The position numbers and the translations under genes are program-made. 45,067 bases of DNA, from the NCBI GenBank assembly GCA_026954325.1, contig JAIXKK010000131.1:1-45067 (forward strand), in the 5' to 3' direction. The notes below the pieces were generated by a model. It had not been told where the DNA came from, ran no database searches, and saw nothing but the letters and a program-made list of their open reading frames with translations. This document shows positions 9,494 through 18,275 of the stretch, one piece after another (within the stretch, counting starts at the first letter, position 1; each line of letters begins with the position of its first letter). The stretch comes from Bryobacterales bacterium. GTDB taxonomy: Bacteria > Acidobacteriota > Terriglobia > Bryobacterales > Bryobacteraceae.

Positions 9494-9905
9494 GGGATAG
9501 ATTGGGGGCTGAGCTTCCACCGTGGCGGGCGTAGTTGGATGCGGCCGCGGCGGAGAAAGCGCCGGTGAGAATCATGTTGGTGACGGCGGCGTATTTTTCG
9601 GCCTTGGGGTGGCGCTTGAGGAGGAAATACTGAGCGCCGGCCGTCCCGCCGAGAATCAAAGCCTTGAGGGCGATGGCCTGGCCACCGAACCGGCCGTTGC
9701 CGCCGCGGAGGAGGGGGTTGGCTTCCTGGTGTCCCCACGAGGAGGCGGCATCGGCGGAGGTGGCGGCGACGAGGAGGGCGGTGCTAATTTTCCACCACTT
9801 GCCGCGCCCCTGGCGTTGTTCGGGGCGTGGGGTAACGAGGGTTTCGCCGTAAGCCGCGGACGAAGCGAGGAGAACAATCACGGAGAAAACTAAGGTTTTT
9901 CGCAT
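9471..9905 (-). CDS. Small membrane protein with signal peptide, unknown function
   Basis: About 144 residues from the ATG at 9905; an alternative in-frame ATG lies at 9920 and neither has a clear ribosome binding site. A signal peptide (MRKTLVFSVIVLLASSAAYG) is followed by a basic stretch and three weakly hydrophobic segments near WWKISTALLVAA, AIALKALILGG and AAVTNMILTGAF. The composition, with Ala/Gly-rich helices and a conserved-looking NPLLRGGNGRFGG loop, suggests an inner-membrane protein. I do not recognise the family. The gene overlaps the 3' end of the TolB-like gene by 23 nt in convergent orientation. Confidence 0.5.
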   Translation of the reverse strand: MRKTLVFSVIVLLASSAAYGETLVTPRPEQRQGRGKWWKISTALLVAATSADAASSWGHQEANPLLRGGNGRFGGQAIALKALILGGTAGAQYFLLKRHPKAEKYAAVTNMILTGAFSAAAASNYARHGGSSAPNLSPIPSNPR

Positions 9906-10030
9906 AGCTGGCAGAATCATTATGCGCGTAGAGCGGGGGGAATGAACCTGTCAAAAGATTCGTTCTGGTACTAGGCAATTCTGCCGTACTTTGGGAAGGA
10001 GGAGGTGAGATCGGGGGAGCCCCGCGGCCA

Positions 10031-10240
10031 TTAATCGATTTTCGTCAGGGCGGCTTCCTTGTGAGCGGCGATGTGATCGGTCTTGTCGCTCTTGATTTCG
10101 TATTGAGGGTCATCGCCCGAGGCCCGATGCCGGTGGCCCTTGTAGTCGAAATCTGTGTAATGGATCCGGATAATATGGCCGGTCACGCGGCCTGCCTCGG
10201 AATTCCAGCTTACATGATCGCCGACGGAGAATTTTGCCAC
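10031..10240 (-). CDS. Hva1/DUF2945 (Tudor-like) small protein, 69 aa
   Basis: The GTG at 10240-10238 is preceded by GGGAGGA at 9-nt spacing, and from there the sequence follows the DUF2945 (Hva1_TUDOR) family almost end to end: FSVGDHVSWNSEAG, DYKGHRHRASGDDP, QYEIKSDKTDHIAAHK. The frame is open further upstream but without family similarity, so the GTG start is preferred. Members are ~65-70-residue cytoplasmic proteins with an SH3/Tudor-like barrel, widespread in bacteria and fungi, with no established biochemical role. No co-directional partner lies close by. Confidence 0.85.
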   Translation of the reverse strand: MAKFSVGDHVSWNSEAGRVTGHIIRIHYTDFDYKGHRHRASGDDPQYEIKSDKTDHIAAHKEAALTKID

Positions 10241-10549
10241 GGAGCAGTTCCTCCCTTGACAACAATGATACTCCCCTCCTACTACCTCCCACCTTCCTGC
10301 CTCTTTCCGCGTGGGAGGGGCGACTATGGTTATGGACATGAGAGCAGACATCCGGAGAGCTTTGCCGGTGGGGTGTGCCGGCGTGGCGGGCGCCGTGCTG
10401 TTTTGGGGGCGGAGGGACGGTTGCGCCGGTGGCTCCCGTGGGGGAGCAGCGGGAGATGAGGCATGGCGCGACGGTGATAGACAAATATTTTGCTCCAGAG
10501 CAACGGCATCCTATCAGAGAAGTTCCAGAGAAGTTCTAAGAACTCACCT
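10241..10549. other. Gene-poor stretch with an 11-nt tandem duplication
   Basis: No convincing gene. An 11-nt tandem duplication, CAGAGAAGTTC twice at 10515-10536, lies beside the point where the HicB-like frame loses similarity. A weak plus-strand TTGACA at 10256 points at no gene. The minus-strand frame crossing the region is Pro/Arg-rich and looks non-coding. Confidence 0.4.
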
Positions 10550-10641
10550 CCGGTGACGAGGCCTGGAAGGGCGGGGTAACAGGCGACATAGCCGCCTCCT
10601 TCGGCCGGCCCAAAAAGGACGGAAAGCTTATATTCGGCCAC
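10550..10641 (-). pseudogene. HicB-type antitoxin relic (N-terminal fragment)
   Basis: A GTG at 10641-10639 with GGGGAGA 7 nt upstream opens a frame whose first ~32 residues match the HicB/UPF0150 N-terminus: YKLSVLF, GGGYVACYPALPGLVTGG. At the point where HicB proteins continue with an acidic helix (GdT.eEA..n...A), the frame turns into unrelated Leu/Pro/Arg-rich sequence ending at 10330. An 11-nt tandem duplication (10515-10536) lies right at this breakdown. No HicA toxin is visible on either side. I read this as a decayed antitoxin; a short functional orphan is less likely. The stop of hrpB lies 48 nt upstream. Confidence 0.6.
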
Positions 10642-10688
10642 TGGGATCTCCCCAAAATTGCAGTTCGCGGGAGAGGAGAGATGTGCGG

Positions 10689-13103
10689 TCATGCATGGCC
10701 TTCGGGGTGCTCGGGCCATTTGTGTTTGGGGTAACGGCGCATGAGTTCCTTGCGGATCTGGGGATACCAGCGCCGCCAGAAGCCGGGAAGGTCGGAAGTG
10801 GTTTGGACGGGGCGCATGCTGGGGGCGAGGAGGAGGAGGACGAGAGGGACCTGACCGCGGGCGATGCGCGGGGTGTCTTTCATGCCGAAGAATTCCTGGA
10901 GGCGGGCGGCGAGGCGTGGGGGCTGGTCCGGCGGGTATTCGATGGGCGCGGTGCGTCCGCTGGGGAGTTTGAAGCGGGCTGGGGCGACTTCCTCGAGGAG
11001 GCGCGGGCCGTTGGGTCCGAGGAGGAGTTCGAGGTGACGGAGAAGGCCGCCACCGGAAGTCAGGGTTTGGAGAGCGGCGAAGGAACGCTGGCCGGCGCAC
11101 ATGGATTCGAGGACGGATAGGGCGTCGTCCTCGGTTAGGGCGGGCAGCGGGGAATGGGCCGAGGCGAACCGGACGCGGTGGAGGAATTTGTGGAGTTCGC
11201 CGATGTCGAGGAAACGGGCGAGGCCGGCTTCGCGAGCTTTGGTGGCGAGGAGACCGGCGGCCTGTATCGGGTCAAGAGCGCCGGTGCGGCTCTCTTCGAT
11301 GACGAGGCCTTCGTAGAGGAGGGCGCTGACGGATTCGACGCGCTCGGCGGCGCGGTTCCATTCGACGGCGCCGCGTTCGGTGATTTTTTCGGGGTAGAGA
11401 TCGATGAGCCAATCGGGCTCGATGGCGCTGGCGAGGCGGACGAGGGGGAGGCCGCGTTCCTTGCGTTCTTCGATGTCGATGGCGACGAGGAATTCGGAGT
11501 CGCGGACGGTACTGGAGGCAGCGAGGAGGGCAGACCCGCCGCCGGCAAGGAGGAGTTCGTCGCGCCGGCGCTTGCGGGCGATGCGGTCAGGGAAGGCAGC
11601 GAGGATGGCGAAGCGGAGGGCATCCTCGCCGGGCTTGCGGGTGGGTTCGAGATGCATGGCGGAGCGGATGGAAGCCACCAGGCGGCGGGCGGCGGCGGGC
11701 GGGTTGTTCTCCATGAGGGCGAAGACATCGGAGGAGGTACGATGGCGCATTTCGGAAGGCAGACGGGCTCCGAGGCTGAGGAGGGCGGCGGCGAGGGCTC
11801 CCTCATCTCCCACGCCGCGGCGCTGGGCTTCGAGCACGAGGCGCGCGAGTCGAGGGGGAAGCGGGCAGCGGGCCATGGACTTGCCCGTGGAGGTGAGGAG
11901 GCCGCGCGAATCGACTGCGCCGAGTTTTGCGAGAAGGGCTTCGGCGGCCTCGACGGCGGGGGCCGGCGGCGGTTCGAGCCAGACGATGTCATCGAAGCGG
12001 GGGACGCCGAGCGCCTTGAGGGTGAGGGCGATCTCGGAGAGGTCTTCGCGTTCGATTTCAGGGAGTTCGCGCGGCGGGCGGCGGAGGAAGTCCTCTTCGG
12101 TGTAGAGACGGATGACGCGGCCGGGAGCGGTACGGGCGGCGCGCCCGGCGCGCTGGATGGCGGAAGCCTGGCTGATGCGGCCGGTGCGGAGGACGGGGAG
12201 TCCGCTCCAGGGGGAGTGCGCGGCGATGCGCGCGAGGCCGGAATCGACGACCGCTGTGACGCCTTCGATGGTGATGGAGCTTTCGGCGACGTTGGTGGAG
12301 AGAATCACCTTGCGCCGGGGGGCGGGGCGCACGGCGCGGTCCTGCTCTTCGGGGGACAATTCGCCGTAGAGCGGGGCGATCAGGAGGTCCCGGCGGGCGG
12401 CAACGGTTTCGAGAGCGCGCGCGGCGCGCTGGATCTCGTAGGACCCGGGAAGGAAGACGAGGATATCGCCGGCGCGGTCCGTTTCGGCGAGGAGGGACTC
12501 GACGGCGGCGCGGACCTGGTCTTCGAGGGGCTCGGAGGAATGCGGGCGGTAGCGGGTCTCGTTGGGGAACAGGCGTCCTTCGGAGCGGACGGTGGGGCAT
12601 TGGCCGAGGTACCCGGCGATGGGGGCGGCATCGAGGGTAGCGGACATAACGAGGAGTTTCAGGTCCGGCCGGGAGGTGGTTTGGAGGCGGCGCAGGAGGG
12701 CGAGGGCGAGATCGGTATCGAGGTGACGCTCATGGAATTCATCGAGGATCACGATGCCGGCGGCGCGGAGGGTGGGATCGGAGAGGATGCGGCGGGTGAG
12801 CACGCCTTCGGTGAGGTAGCGCAGACGGGTGCGCGGGCCGCTGACCTGTTCGAAGCGGACCTGATAGCCGACGGTCTCTCCGAGGGGTTCGTTTTGTTCT
12901 TCGGCAACACGGCGGGCGGCGAGGCGGGCGGCAAGACGGCGCGGCTCCAGCACCCACACCTCGCCCTGGGTAAGGGGAAGCAACGCGGGGGGGATGCGGG
13001 TGGTTTTTCCGGCTCCGGGCGGGGCTTCCACCACGAGCGAGGAAGATGCGGCGAGCGCGTCGAGGATCCGGGGGAGGATGGCGTCAACGGGAAGCAGGCT
13101 CAA
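10689..13103 (-). CDS. hrpB: ATP-dependent RNA helicase HrpB
   Basis: The 804-residue DEAH-box helicase has the length and layout of HrpB: Walker A PPGAGKTTR (28-36), DEFH box (121-124), SAT (154-156), motif V/VI region (STNVAESSITIEG, QRAGRAART), then the HA2 and HrpB C-terminal regions. The family hydrolyses ATP to remodel RNA or RNP in the cytoplasm; its substrate is not firmly known. The start is a TTG at 13103, chosen because the family start (MSLLPVDAILP) begins there. The box reads DEFH, a common HrpB variant of DEAH. It diverges from the sugar isomerase gene with only 45 nt between start codons, so the two must share a compact promoter region. Confidence 0.92.
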   Translation of the reverse strand: MSLLPVDAILPRILDALAASSSLVVEAPPGAGKTTRIPPALLPLTQGEVWVLEPRRLAARLAARRVAEEQNEPLGETVGYQVRFEQVSGPRTRLRYLTEGVLTRRILSDPTLRAAGIVILDEFHERHLDTDLALALLRRLQTTSRPDLKLLVMSATLDAAPIAGYLGQCPTVRSEGRLFPNETRYRPHSSEPLEDQVRAAVESLLAETDRAGDILVFLPGSYEIQRAARALETVAARRDLLIAPLYGELSPEEQDRAVRPAPRRKVILSTNVAESSITIEGVTAVVDSGLARIAAHSPWSGLPVLRTGRISQASAIQRAGRAARTAPGRVIRLYTEEDFLRRPPRELPEIEREDLSEIALTLKALGVPRFDDIVWLEPPPAPAVEAAEALLAKLGAVDSRGLLTSTGKSMARCPLPPRLARLVLEAQRRGVGDEGALAAALLSLGARLPSEMRHRTSSDVFALMENNPPAAARRLVASIRSAMHLEPTRKPGEDALRFAILAAFPDRIARKRRRDELLLAGGGSALLAASSTVRDSEFLVAIDIEERKERGLPLVRLASAIEPDWLIDLYPEKITERGAVEWNRAAERVESVSALLYEGLVIEESRTGALDPIQAAGLLATKAREAGLARFLDIGELHKFLHRVRFASAHSPLPALTEDDALSVLESMCAGQRSFAALQTLTSGGGLLRHLELLLGPNGPRLLEEVAPARFKLPSGRTAPIEYPPDQPPRLAARLQEFFGMKDTPRIARGQVPLVLLLLAPSMRPVQTTSDLPGFWRRWYPQIRKELMRRYPKHKWPEHPEGHA

Positions 13104-13148
13104 GTAGTATTATGGCTCTGCAACCTCATCCACCACGGAATTTATTGA

Positions 13149-14093
13149 ATGAACCGACGCCTGTTTCTCGCATCTCTCTCGGCGGCGATGGCCAAGGCGG
13201 CCAATCGTCTTCCGGCCAACAAGAACATCAAGTGGGCGGTGAGCCTGGCGCTGTGGGGCCATTTCCGGCAGGTACCGTTTACCGACGTTCTCGACGTCAT
13301 GAAGGACACGGGTTTCGTGGGCATGCGGTTCACGGGATTTCCGGCGAGCCTGAAGAAGTACGGGGTGACGCCCGCGCAGATTGAGAAGGAGTGTTCGAAG
13401 CGCGGCGTCACGGTGATGACCATCAGCTTCAACGGTCCGGCGCAGGATCCGGCGCAACAGGGGAAGGTGGTGGAGAGCGCGCGCGAGGCGATGAAGTTTT
13501 TGAAGATTTTCGGGGCCAACCGGCTGGTGGTTTTTTCGCCGGGGCGCGTGCGTTCCGGCGACGTGGATGCGGCATTCCAGACGATGTGCGGCACGTTCAA
13601 CAAGATAGGAGAAGCGGCGAACGAGATGGGCTTCCGCGCCGGGCTGCACAACCATCTCAACCAGATGGTGGAACGGCCGGAGGAGGTACACAAGTGCATG
13701 GCGATGACGGATCCAAAGCTGTTTGATTTCTTTCCGGATACGGCGCACCTGCACCTGGGCGGGAGCAACGTGGTGGAGATGTTCGAGCGCTACAAGAGCC
13801 GCATCCGCATGATGGATTACAAAGACGCGAAGTGGACCACGCCGGCGGCGGACGTAATTCTGGATAACGGACAGAGGCTGGCAAAGGATTCGCAGGGTGC
13901 GAAGTTTTATTCGAGCATCTATGACCTGGGGGATGGGGAGGTGGATTTCCCCGGCTGCCACCGGGTGTTGAAGGGCATGAAGTACAAGGGCTGGATCTGC
14001 GTGGATCTGGACTCGGCGCGGCAGGGGCCGCGGGTGTCGTATGAGCGCTGCGGCGCGTATGTGGTGAATAAACTGGAGCCGATTTATGCGTAG
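13149..14093 (+). CDS. Exported sugar phosphate isomerase/epimerase-like (AP endonuclease 2 fold) protein
   Basis: The 314-residue protein starts with a Tat-like signal (MNRRLFLASLSAAMAKA) and has the TIM-barrel signature of the xylose isomerase-like superfamily (PF01261). Likely metal-binding or barrel positions are the Glu/His-containing segments RAGLHNHLNQ, DFFPDTAHLHLGG, MMDYKDAKW and GDGEVDFPG. Relatives include inosose dehydratase IolE and 3-keto-sugar epimerases; the substrate cannot be assigned. It overlaps the amidohydrolase gene by 8 nt, forming a three-gene operon. Several exported isomerases of this kind in Acidobacteriota take part in sugar or polyol breakdown in the periplasm, which fits here but is inference. 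Confidence 0.8.
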   Translation: MNRRLFLASLSAAMAKAANRLPANKNIKWAVSLALWGHFRQVPFTDVLDVMKDTGFVGMRFTGFPASLKKYGVTPAQIEKECSKRGVTVMTISFNGPAQDPAQQGKVVESAREAMKFLKIFGANRLVVFSPGRVRSGDVDAAFQTMCGTFNKIGEAANEMGFRAGLHNHLNQMVERPEEVHKCMAMTDPKLFDFFPDTAHLHLGGSNVVEMFERYKSRIRMMDYKDAKWTTPAADVILDNGQRLAKDSQGAKFYSSIYDLGDGEVDFPGCHRVLKGMKYKGWICVDLDSARQGPRVSYERCGAYVVNKLEPIYA

Positions 14094-14970
14094 AAGAGAA
14101 TTTGCATTGGGACTTACGAGCGCGATGGCCGCGGCGGCGGCGTCCAAGTATCGCATTATCGATTCACACGTTCACGTGTGGAAGAAGGACGCCCGCTATC
14201 CGTTTGCGAAGGAGACGAAGCGGCCGCCGGAGAAGGATGCCACGGTGGAGATGCTGATGGAGTTGATGAAGGCGAACCACGTGGAGCGTACGGTGATCAT
14301 CCAGGTGATTCACTACCGCTGGGACAACAGTTATCTGGCGGATGTATTGAAGCGGTATCCGAAGCTGTTTCACGGGGTGGCGCGGGTGAACCCGGAGGAT
14401 CCGGCGGCTCCGGATCATCTATCGAAACTGGTGAAGGAGCAGGGGTTCCGCGGGGTGCGCTTGAGTCCGGCGGGGAATGCGGCGGGGGATTGGATTAACG
14501 GTCCGCTGATGCCGCCGCTATGGAAGCGGTGCGAAGAGTTGAAGGTTCCGATGACGCTGCTGATGCCGACTTCGCGCTGTCCGGACGCGGCAAAGCTGAT
14601 TGAGAAGTATCCGGATCTGGCGGTGGTGATCGATCACATGACGGACTGCCCGATTGATCAGCCACGGGAGTTGGAGAAGTTGATCGCGTTGAAGCGGTAT
14701 CCCAAGGTGTTCGTGAAGATCTCTCACACGTGGGCGATTTCGAAGCAGCCGTATCCGTGGCTGGACGCGCAGGAATATGTGAAGCGGCTGCATGCCGCTT
14801 ACGGACCGCGGCGGCTGATGTGGGGAACGGACTGGCCGGTATGCGAGGCGCACACGACATACGAAAAGACGCTGTCGGTGGTGCGCGATGATATGAAGTT
14901 CCTCAACGCGGACGACAAGAGTTGGATATTGTCGAAGACGATCGAGCGCGTATGGCCGTTTCCGGCATGA
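14086..14970 (+). CDS. Exported amidohydrolase 2 family (lactonase-like) hydrolase
   Basis: This 294-residue TIM-barrel metal hydrolase of the amidohydrolase_2 family (PF04909) has DSHVHVW (Asp26, His28, His30), a central His in VVIDHM and the C-terminal GTDWP motif. The Tat-like N-terminus MRRREFALGL with an Ala-rich segment suggests export. Relatives include L-fuconolactonase and 4-sulfomuconolactone hydrolase, so a sugar lactone is a plausible substrate given the neighbouring isomerase. Its start codon lies inside the end of the isomerase gene (8-nt overlap) and its TGA overlaps the ATG of the next gene (ATGA), so the three are translationally coupled. Confidence 0.82.
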   Translation: MRRREFALGLTSAMAAAAASKYRIIDSHVHVWKKDARYPFAKETKRPPEKDATVEMLMELMKANHVERTVIIQVIHYRWDNSYLADVLKRYPKLFHGVARVNPEDPAAPDHLSKLVKEQGFRGVRLSPAGNAAGDWINGPLMPPLWKRCEELKVPMTLLMPTSRCPDAAKLIEKYPDLAVVIDHMTDCPIDQPRELEKLIALKRYPKVFVKISHTWAISKQPYPWLDAQEYVKRLHAAYGPRRLMWGTDWPVCEAHTTYEKTLSVVRDDMKFLNADDKSWILSKTIERVWPFPA

Positions 14971-15605
14971 CGCCGCCGGAACCGGAGACAATCGCGGACG
15001 GATTGGCGCGCGGGTATGTGCACCGGCCCGGAGGCGCGTTTGCGGATGCAATTGTGCTGGCGCACGGGGCGGGATCGAACGCGCGGGCTCCGCTGCTGGT
15101 GGCGGTGTGCCGGACGTTTGCGGAGGCGGGATGGCTGGCGATACGGATTGATCTGCCGTTCCGGCAGCAGCGGGCGCCGGGGCCGCCGTTTCCGGCGATG
15201 CAGGCGAAGGACCGGGAAGGGCTGCGCGCGGCGGTTGGCGTGGTGCGCGGAATGGGCGCGCGGAGGGTGGCGCTGGGCGGGCACTCGTATGGAGGACGGC
15301 AGGCGACGATGCTGGCGGCGGAAGACCCGGGTGTGGCGGAAGCGCTGCTGCTGATGAGCTATCCGCTGCATCCGCCGGAGAAGCCGGCGCGGATGCGGAC
15401 GGAGCATTTTCCGAGACTGCGCACGCCTGCATTGTTTGTTCATGGGACGAAGGATCCGTTCGGGAGTCTTGCGGAGATGGAGGGGGCGGTGGCGCTGATT
15501 CCGGCGGCGCACAGGCTGGTGGAGGCGCCGGGCGCGGGGCACGACCTGAAGAAGGCTCCACTCGAAGGGATGGTGGCGGGGATCAGGGAGTTGTTGGGGA
15601 GTTAG
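14967..15605 (+). CDS. Alpha/beta hydrolase of the dienelactone hydrolase/TEX30-like type
   Basis: The 212-residue protein has a complete alpha/beta hydrolase core: oxyanion region HGAGSN (33-38), nucleophile elbow GGHSYGG with Ser107, acid Asp163 (HGTKDPFG) and His192 (GAGHDLK). Length and motifs fit the small KANL3/TEX30-like group. I chose the ATG at 14967, which overlaps the TGA of the amidohydrolase (ATGA); an in-frame ATG at 14952 is possible. No signal peptide, so cytoplasmic. It is the last gene of the isomerase - amidohydrolase operon and overlaps the convergent transporter gene by 4 nt. The substrate is unknown. Confidence 0.8.
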   Translation: MTPPEPETIADGLARGYVHRPGGAFADAIVLAHGAGSNARAPLLVAVCRTFAEAGWLAIRIDLPFRQQRAPGPPFPAMQAKDREGLRAAVGVVRGMGARRVALGGHSYGGRQATMLAAEDPGVAEALLLMSYPLHPPEKPARMRTEHFPRLRTPALFVHGTKDPFGSLAEMEGAVALIPAAHRLVEAPGAGHDLKKAPLEGMVAGIRELLGS

Positions 15606-16801
15606 CCGAGGAGGAGAACTCCGGCGGCGATGGTGAGGGCGGTGAGGGGAGCGCCCACTTTGCAGTATTCCCAAAAGCCGATGTGGACTTCGTGGCGCGC
15701 GCGCTGAACCACGATGAGGTTGGCGACGGAGCCGAGGATGGTGAGGTTGCCGGCGAGAGTGGTGGACATGGCAAGGGTGAGCCAGGAGCGCATGGGGTTC
15801 GCCATGTGAGGAATGAAGGGTTTGAAGACGAGTACGGCGGGGACGTTGCTGACGAGGTTGGAGAGGAGGGCGGCGAAGGCGCTGAGGACGGCGGTGCGCT
15901 CGAGGTGGAACTGCCGCGAGGCGCGGAAGAGGTCCGCGGGAACGGAAGTTTTCTCGATGCCGGCAACGACAATGAAGAGGCCGATGAAGAGGACGAGGAG
16001 GGACCAGTCAATCTCGCGATAGACGCGCTCGGGCTTGACGCGGCGGGTGACAAGGAGGAGGGCTCCGGCCATGAGGGCGACTTTGGGGACGGGCCAGCCG
16101 AGAAAGAAGCCGGCGATCATGCCGGCGGAGACGGCGAGTGATTTCCAAAGGAGGGGACGGCTGACGCGGACGGGGCGGCGCTCGACGGATACTTTTTCCT
16201 CGATGCGGAATTCGTGGCGGTAGGCGATGGTGATGACGGCGACAGTGAGAACGAGGCCAATGGCGGCAACGGGGGAGAGGGCGGCGGCGAAGGCGCGGTA
16301 ACCGATGCCGGAGAAGCTGCCGATCATCATATTCTGCGGATTGCCGGTGATGGTGGCGACGCTGCCGATGTTGGCGGCCATGGCGACGGCGAGAAGGTAG
16401 GGCGTGGGATTGCGGCGAAGCTGGCGGGTGATTTCGAGCACGAGCGGCGTGAGGACGAGGCACATGGTGTCGTTGACGAAGAAGGCGGAGAAGACTCCGG
16501 AGACGAACACGATGGCGGCGAGGAGAATGATGGGGCGATGCGCATGCTCGACCACCCATTCGGCGACGGCGGAGAAGAAGCCGGAGAGGCGGAGGTTGGC
16601 GACGACGATCATGATGCCGAACAGGAGGATGATGGTGTCGTAGTCGATGGCGGCGTAGGCCTGGTCGAAATCGAGGACGCCGAAGCCGATCATGAAGGTG
16701 GCTCCGATGATGCAGGCCCCGGGACGGTCAATGCGAAAGCCGGGCAGGCGGCCGACGGCGAGGACGAGATACACCGCAAGGAAGATGAGGATGGCGGTCA
16801 A
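15602..16801 (-). CDS. ArsB/NhaD-type ion transporter (SLC13/CitMHS superfamily)
   Basis: The 399-residue inner-membrane protein has about 10-11 hydrophobic helices. It carries the motif of the ArsB/P-protein branch of the ion transporter superfamily: SGVFSAFFVNDTMC early, AANIGSVATITGNPQN near residues 142-157, and a second inverted-repeat half with SNLVSNVPAVLVFKPF and TLAGNLTILGSVANLIV. These two re-entrant hairpins form the binding site in this fold. Members export arsenite or exchange Na+/H+ or carboxylates; no ars genes lie nearby, so arsenite is not supported by context. It follows the MFS gene by 14 nt, making a two-gene operon. Confidence 0.82.
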   Translation of the reverse strand: MTAILIFLAVYLVLAVGRLPGFRIDRPGACIIGATFMIGFGVLDFDQAYAAIDYDTIILLFGIMIVVANLRLSGFFSAVAEWVVEHAHRPIILLAAIVFVSGVFSAFFVNDTMCLVLTPLVLEITRQLRRNPTPYLLAVAMAANIGSVATITGNPQNMMIGSFSGIGYRAFAAALSPVAAIGLVLTVAVITIAYRHEFRIEEKVSVERRPVRVSRPLLWKSLAVSAGMIAGFFLGWPVPKVALMAGALLLVTRRVKPERVYREIDWSLLVLFIGLFIVVAGIEKTSVPADLFRASRQFHLERTAVLSAFAALLSNLVSNVPAVLVFKPFIPHMANPMRSWLTLAMSTTLAGNLTILGSVANLIVVQRARHEVHIGFWEYCKVGAPLTALTIAAGVLLLG

Positions 16802-16815
16802 GGAACCAGCTTACG

Positions 16816-18042
16816 CTAAGCGGAAAGCCGGGTGAGCTTCGCTTCGAGCCAGATAACGACAAGCAGGGTGAAAACGGCGATGGAACCGATCATGGGGAGT
16901 CCCATGATGACGCCGATTCCCAGCCACATGGCGAGGAAGCCGAGGGAAGCGGCCGCCAGGAGACCGCCGGTGACGGCGAAGGAGAAGACGCCGTTGAAGA
17001 GGCCGGGGTGGTAATAGGGGAAGCGGCGGCCGATCTTTTCGACGACCAGCGGGTAGATGGAAGCAAAGCCGCCGCCGACCATGAGCAAAGCGGCTCCGGC
17101 GCCGAAGGTGTTGTCCGTAAGGCTGAGAATGAGGCAGCCGAACATGGCGGAGATGACGCTGCCCATGAGAAGTTTCCCATGACTCACCTTGGAGAGCACG
17201 GCTTGCATGACGAAGCGGCCGAGGATGAGCGCGAGCCAGTAGAGGGCCAGAAACAGCAGGGATGTAGCCGGGCTGACGCCGAGGCGTTGGACGAGAAAGA
17301 GGGGCAACCAGCCGGCGATGGCCCATTCGTTGCCGAATTGGAAGAACAGCAGCATGGCGAAAAGGACGGCGGCCGGGCTCTGAAAATCGTAGAGGGCTTG
17401 CTTGACGGTGACGCGCGGCGGGGCGGACTCGCGAGGCAGGCTGGTGCGGGCGTAGTGGCCTGCCATGAATCCGGGGATGAGGCCGAGGAAGATCAGGGTA
17501 GCTCCGGCGGTGTAGACGTAAAAGGTGCCGGAAACGAGAAGGGCGGCGGTGAGGGAGCCGAGGCCGAAGAGGAGTCCGCCGAGGTTCACAGTAGCGGCTG
17601 GATCTCTGCGGTAGAGGGGCGAGATGGCGGTGAAGAGTCCCGCGTTGAGCAAACCGGCTCCGAGACCGCTTGCGAGGACACCACCAAGGCGCCACCAGTA
17701 GGGGCGGGGAGGACCGGCGGCGGCGAGATAGAAGAAGGAGCAGGCGGAGAGAGCGCAGGAAATGGCGAGGACGAAGCGAGGGCCGCGGTGGGAAAGCAGC
17801 CACTTGCCGAGAGGGACGGAGAGCAGGGTTCCGGCATTCAAGGAGAGGAAGTAGTAGCCGACTACGGCGTAATCAGAATGGAGGTGATAGCCCCAGGCGA
17901 GAAGGATGGCTCCGAGGAAGGACATCATGAGGCCGGAGAGGAAGAAACCGCCGAGGGCGTTACGGGCAGGGGCGCCCGCGACGGAGAGGCCGGGATCAGG
18001 GGTAAGGTAAGTCACAGTACCGGATGAAGGACTGGCCGCCAC
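16816..18042 (-). CDS. MFS transporter (FucP/NarK-like)
   Basis: The 408-residue protein has about 12 membrane helices in two halves. Characteristic MFS loops are visible after helix 2 (SVPLGKWLLSHRGPRF) and between the halves (the basic region near residues 205-220), and the second half repeats the pattern (ALILGRFVMQAVLSKVSHGK). I infer secondary transport of a small solute, perhaps a sugar; the substrate is not determinable. It is the first gene of a pair with the ArsB-type transporter 14 nt downstream. Upstream lies a 310-nt gap that also carries a plus-strand terminator and probably both promoters. Confidence 0.8.
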   Translation of the reverse strand: MAASPSSGTVTYLTPDPGLSVAGAPARNALGGFFLSGLMMSFLGAILLAWGYHLHSDYAVVGYYFLSLNAGTLLSVPLGKWLLSHRGPRFVLAISCALSACSFFYLAAAGPPRPYWWRLGGVLASGLGAGLLNAGLFTAISPLYRRDPAATVNLGGLLFGLGSLTAALLVSGTFYVYTAGATLIFLGLIPGFMAGHYARTSLPRESAPPRVTVKQALYDFQSPAAVLFAMLLFFQFGNEWAIAGWLPLFLVQRLGVSPATSLLFLALYWLALILGRFVMQAVLSKVSHGKLLMGSVISAMFGCLILSLTDNTFGAGAALLMVGGGFASIYPLVVEKIGRRFPYYHPGLFNGVFSFAVTGGLLAAASLGFLAMWLGIGVIMGLPMIGSIAVFTLLVVIWLEAKLTRLSA

Positions 18043-18275
18043 TAGGGTATTCTACTCCAGTTGGCGGGGATTGGTGAGGAACGGACGGGGGGAGATTCCC
18101 GATTTTGGTAACGTGGCGTGGCAGGAATACGGAAATCCAAAAGGGAGGCGGATGGGGGAATGGGGAATCAACCACTTGCAAGCGGTTACGAAATTGCAGC
18201 GAAGGGGGATAGGGTTGATAGAGGTATTCTCCGCTTCGGTGGTGGCAGTTGCCTCCGGCTGAACGGTTCTCCTTG
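18043..18275 (+). ncRNA. Candidate small RNA or 5' leader ending in an intrinsic terminator
   Basis: No credible protein frame lies in this interval, yet it ends in a near-ideal plus-strand terminator (18276-18308), and no plus-strand gene lies upstream within 2.4 kb. A transcript must therefore start inside this gap. It could be an independent small RNA or an attenuated leader of the alpha/beta hydrolase gene at 18353. I could not match it to a known riboswitch consensus (TPP, cobalamin, SAM, glycine, fluoride, ZTP, preQ1 and c-di-GMP cores were looked for by eye). The 5' end is not determined. Confidence 0.35.

Noticed and set aside
10311..10556. Possible 81-codon plus-strand gene
   Set aside because: No ribosome binding site or family likeness, and it overlaps the HicB relic and the repeat.
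11154..13148. Long plus-strand open frame (664 codons) opposite hrpB
   Set aside because: Gly/Glu-rich shadow of the high-GC hrpB codons; hrpB on the other strand has complete helicase motifs.
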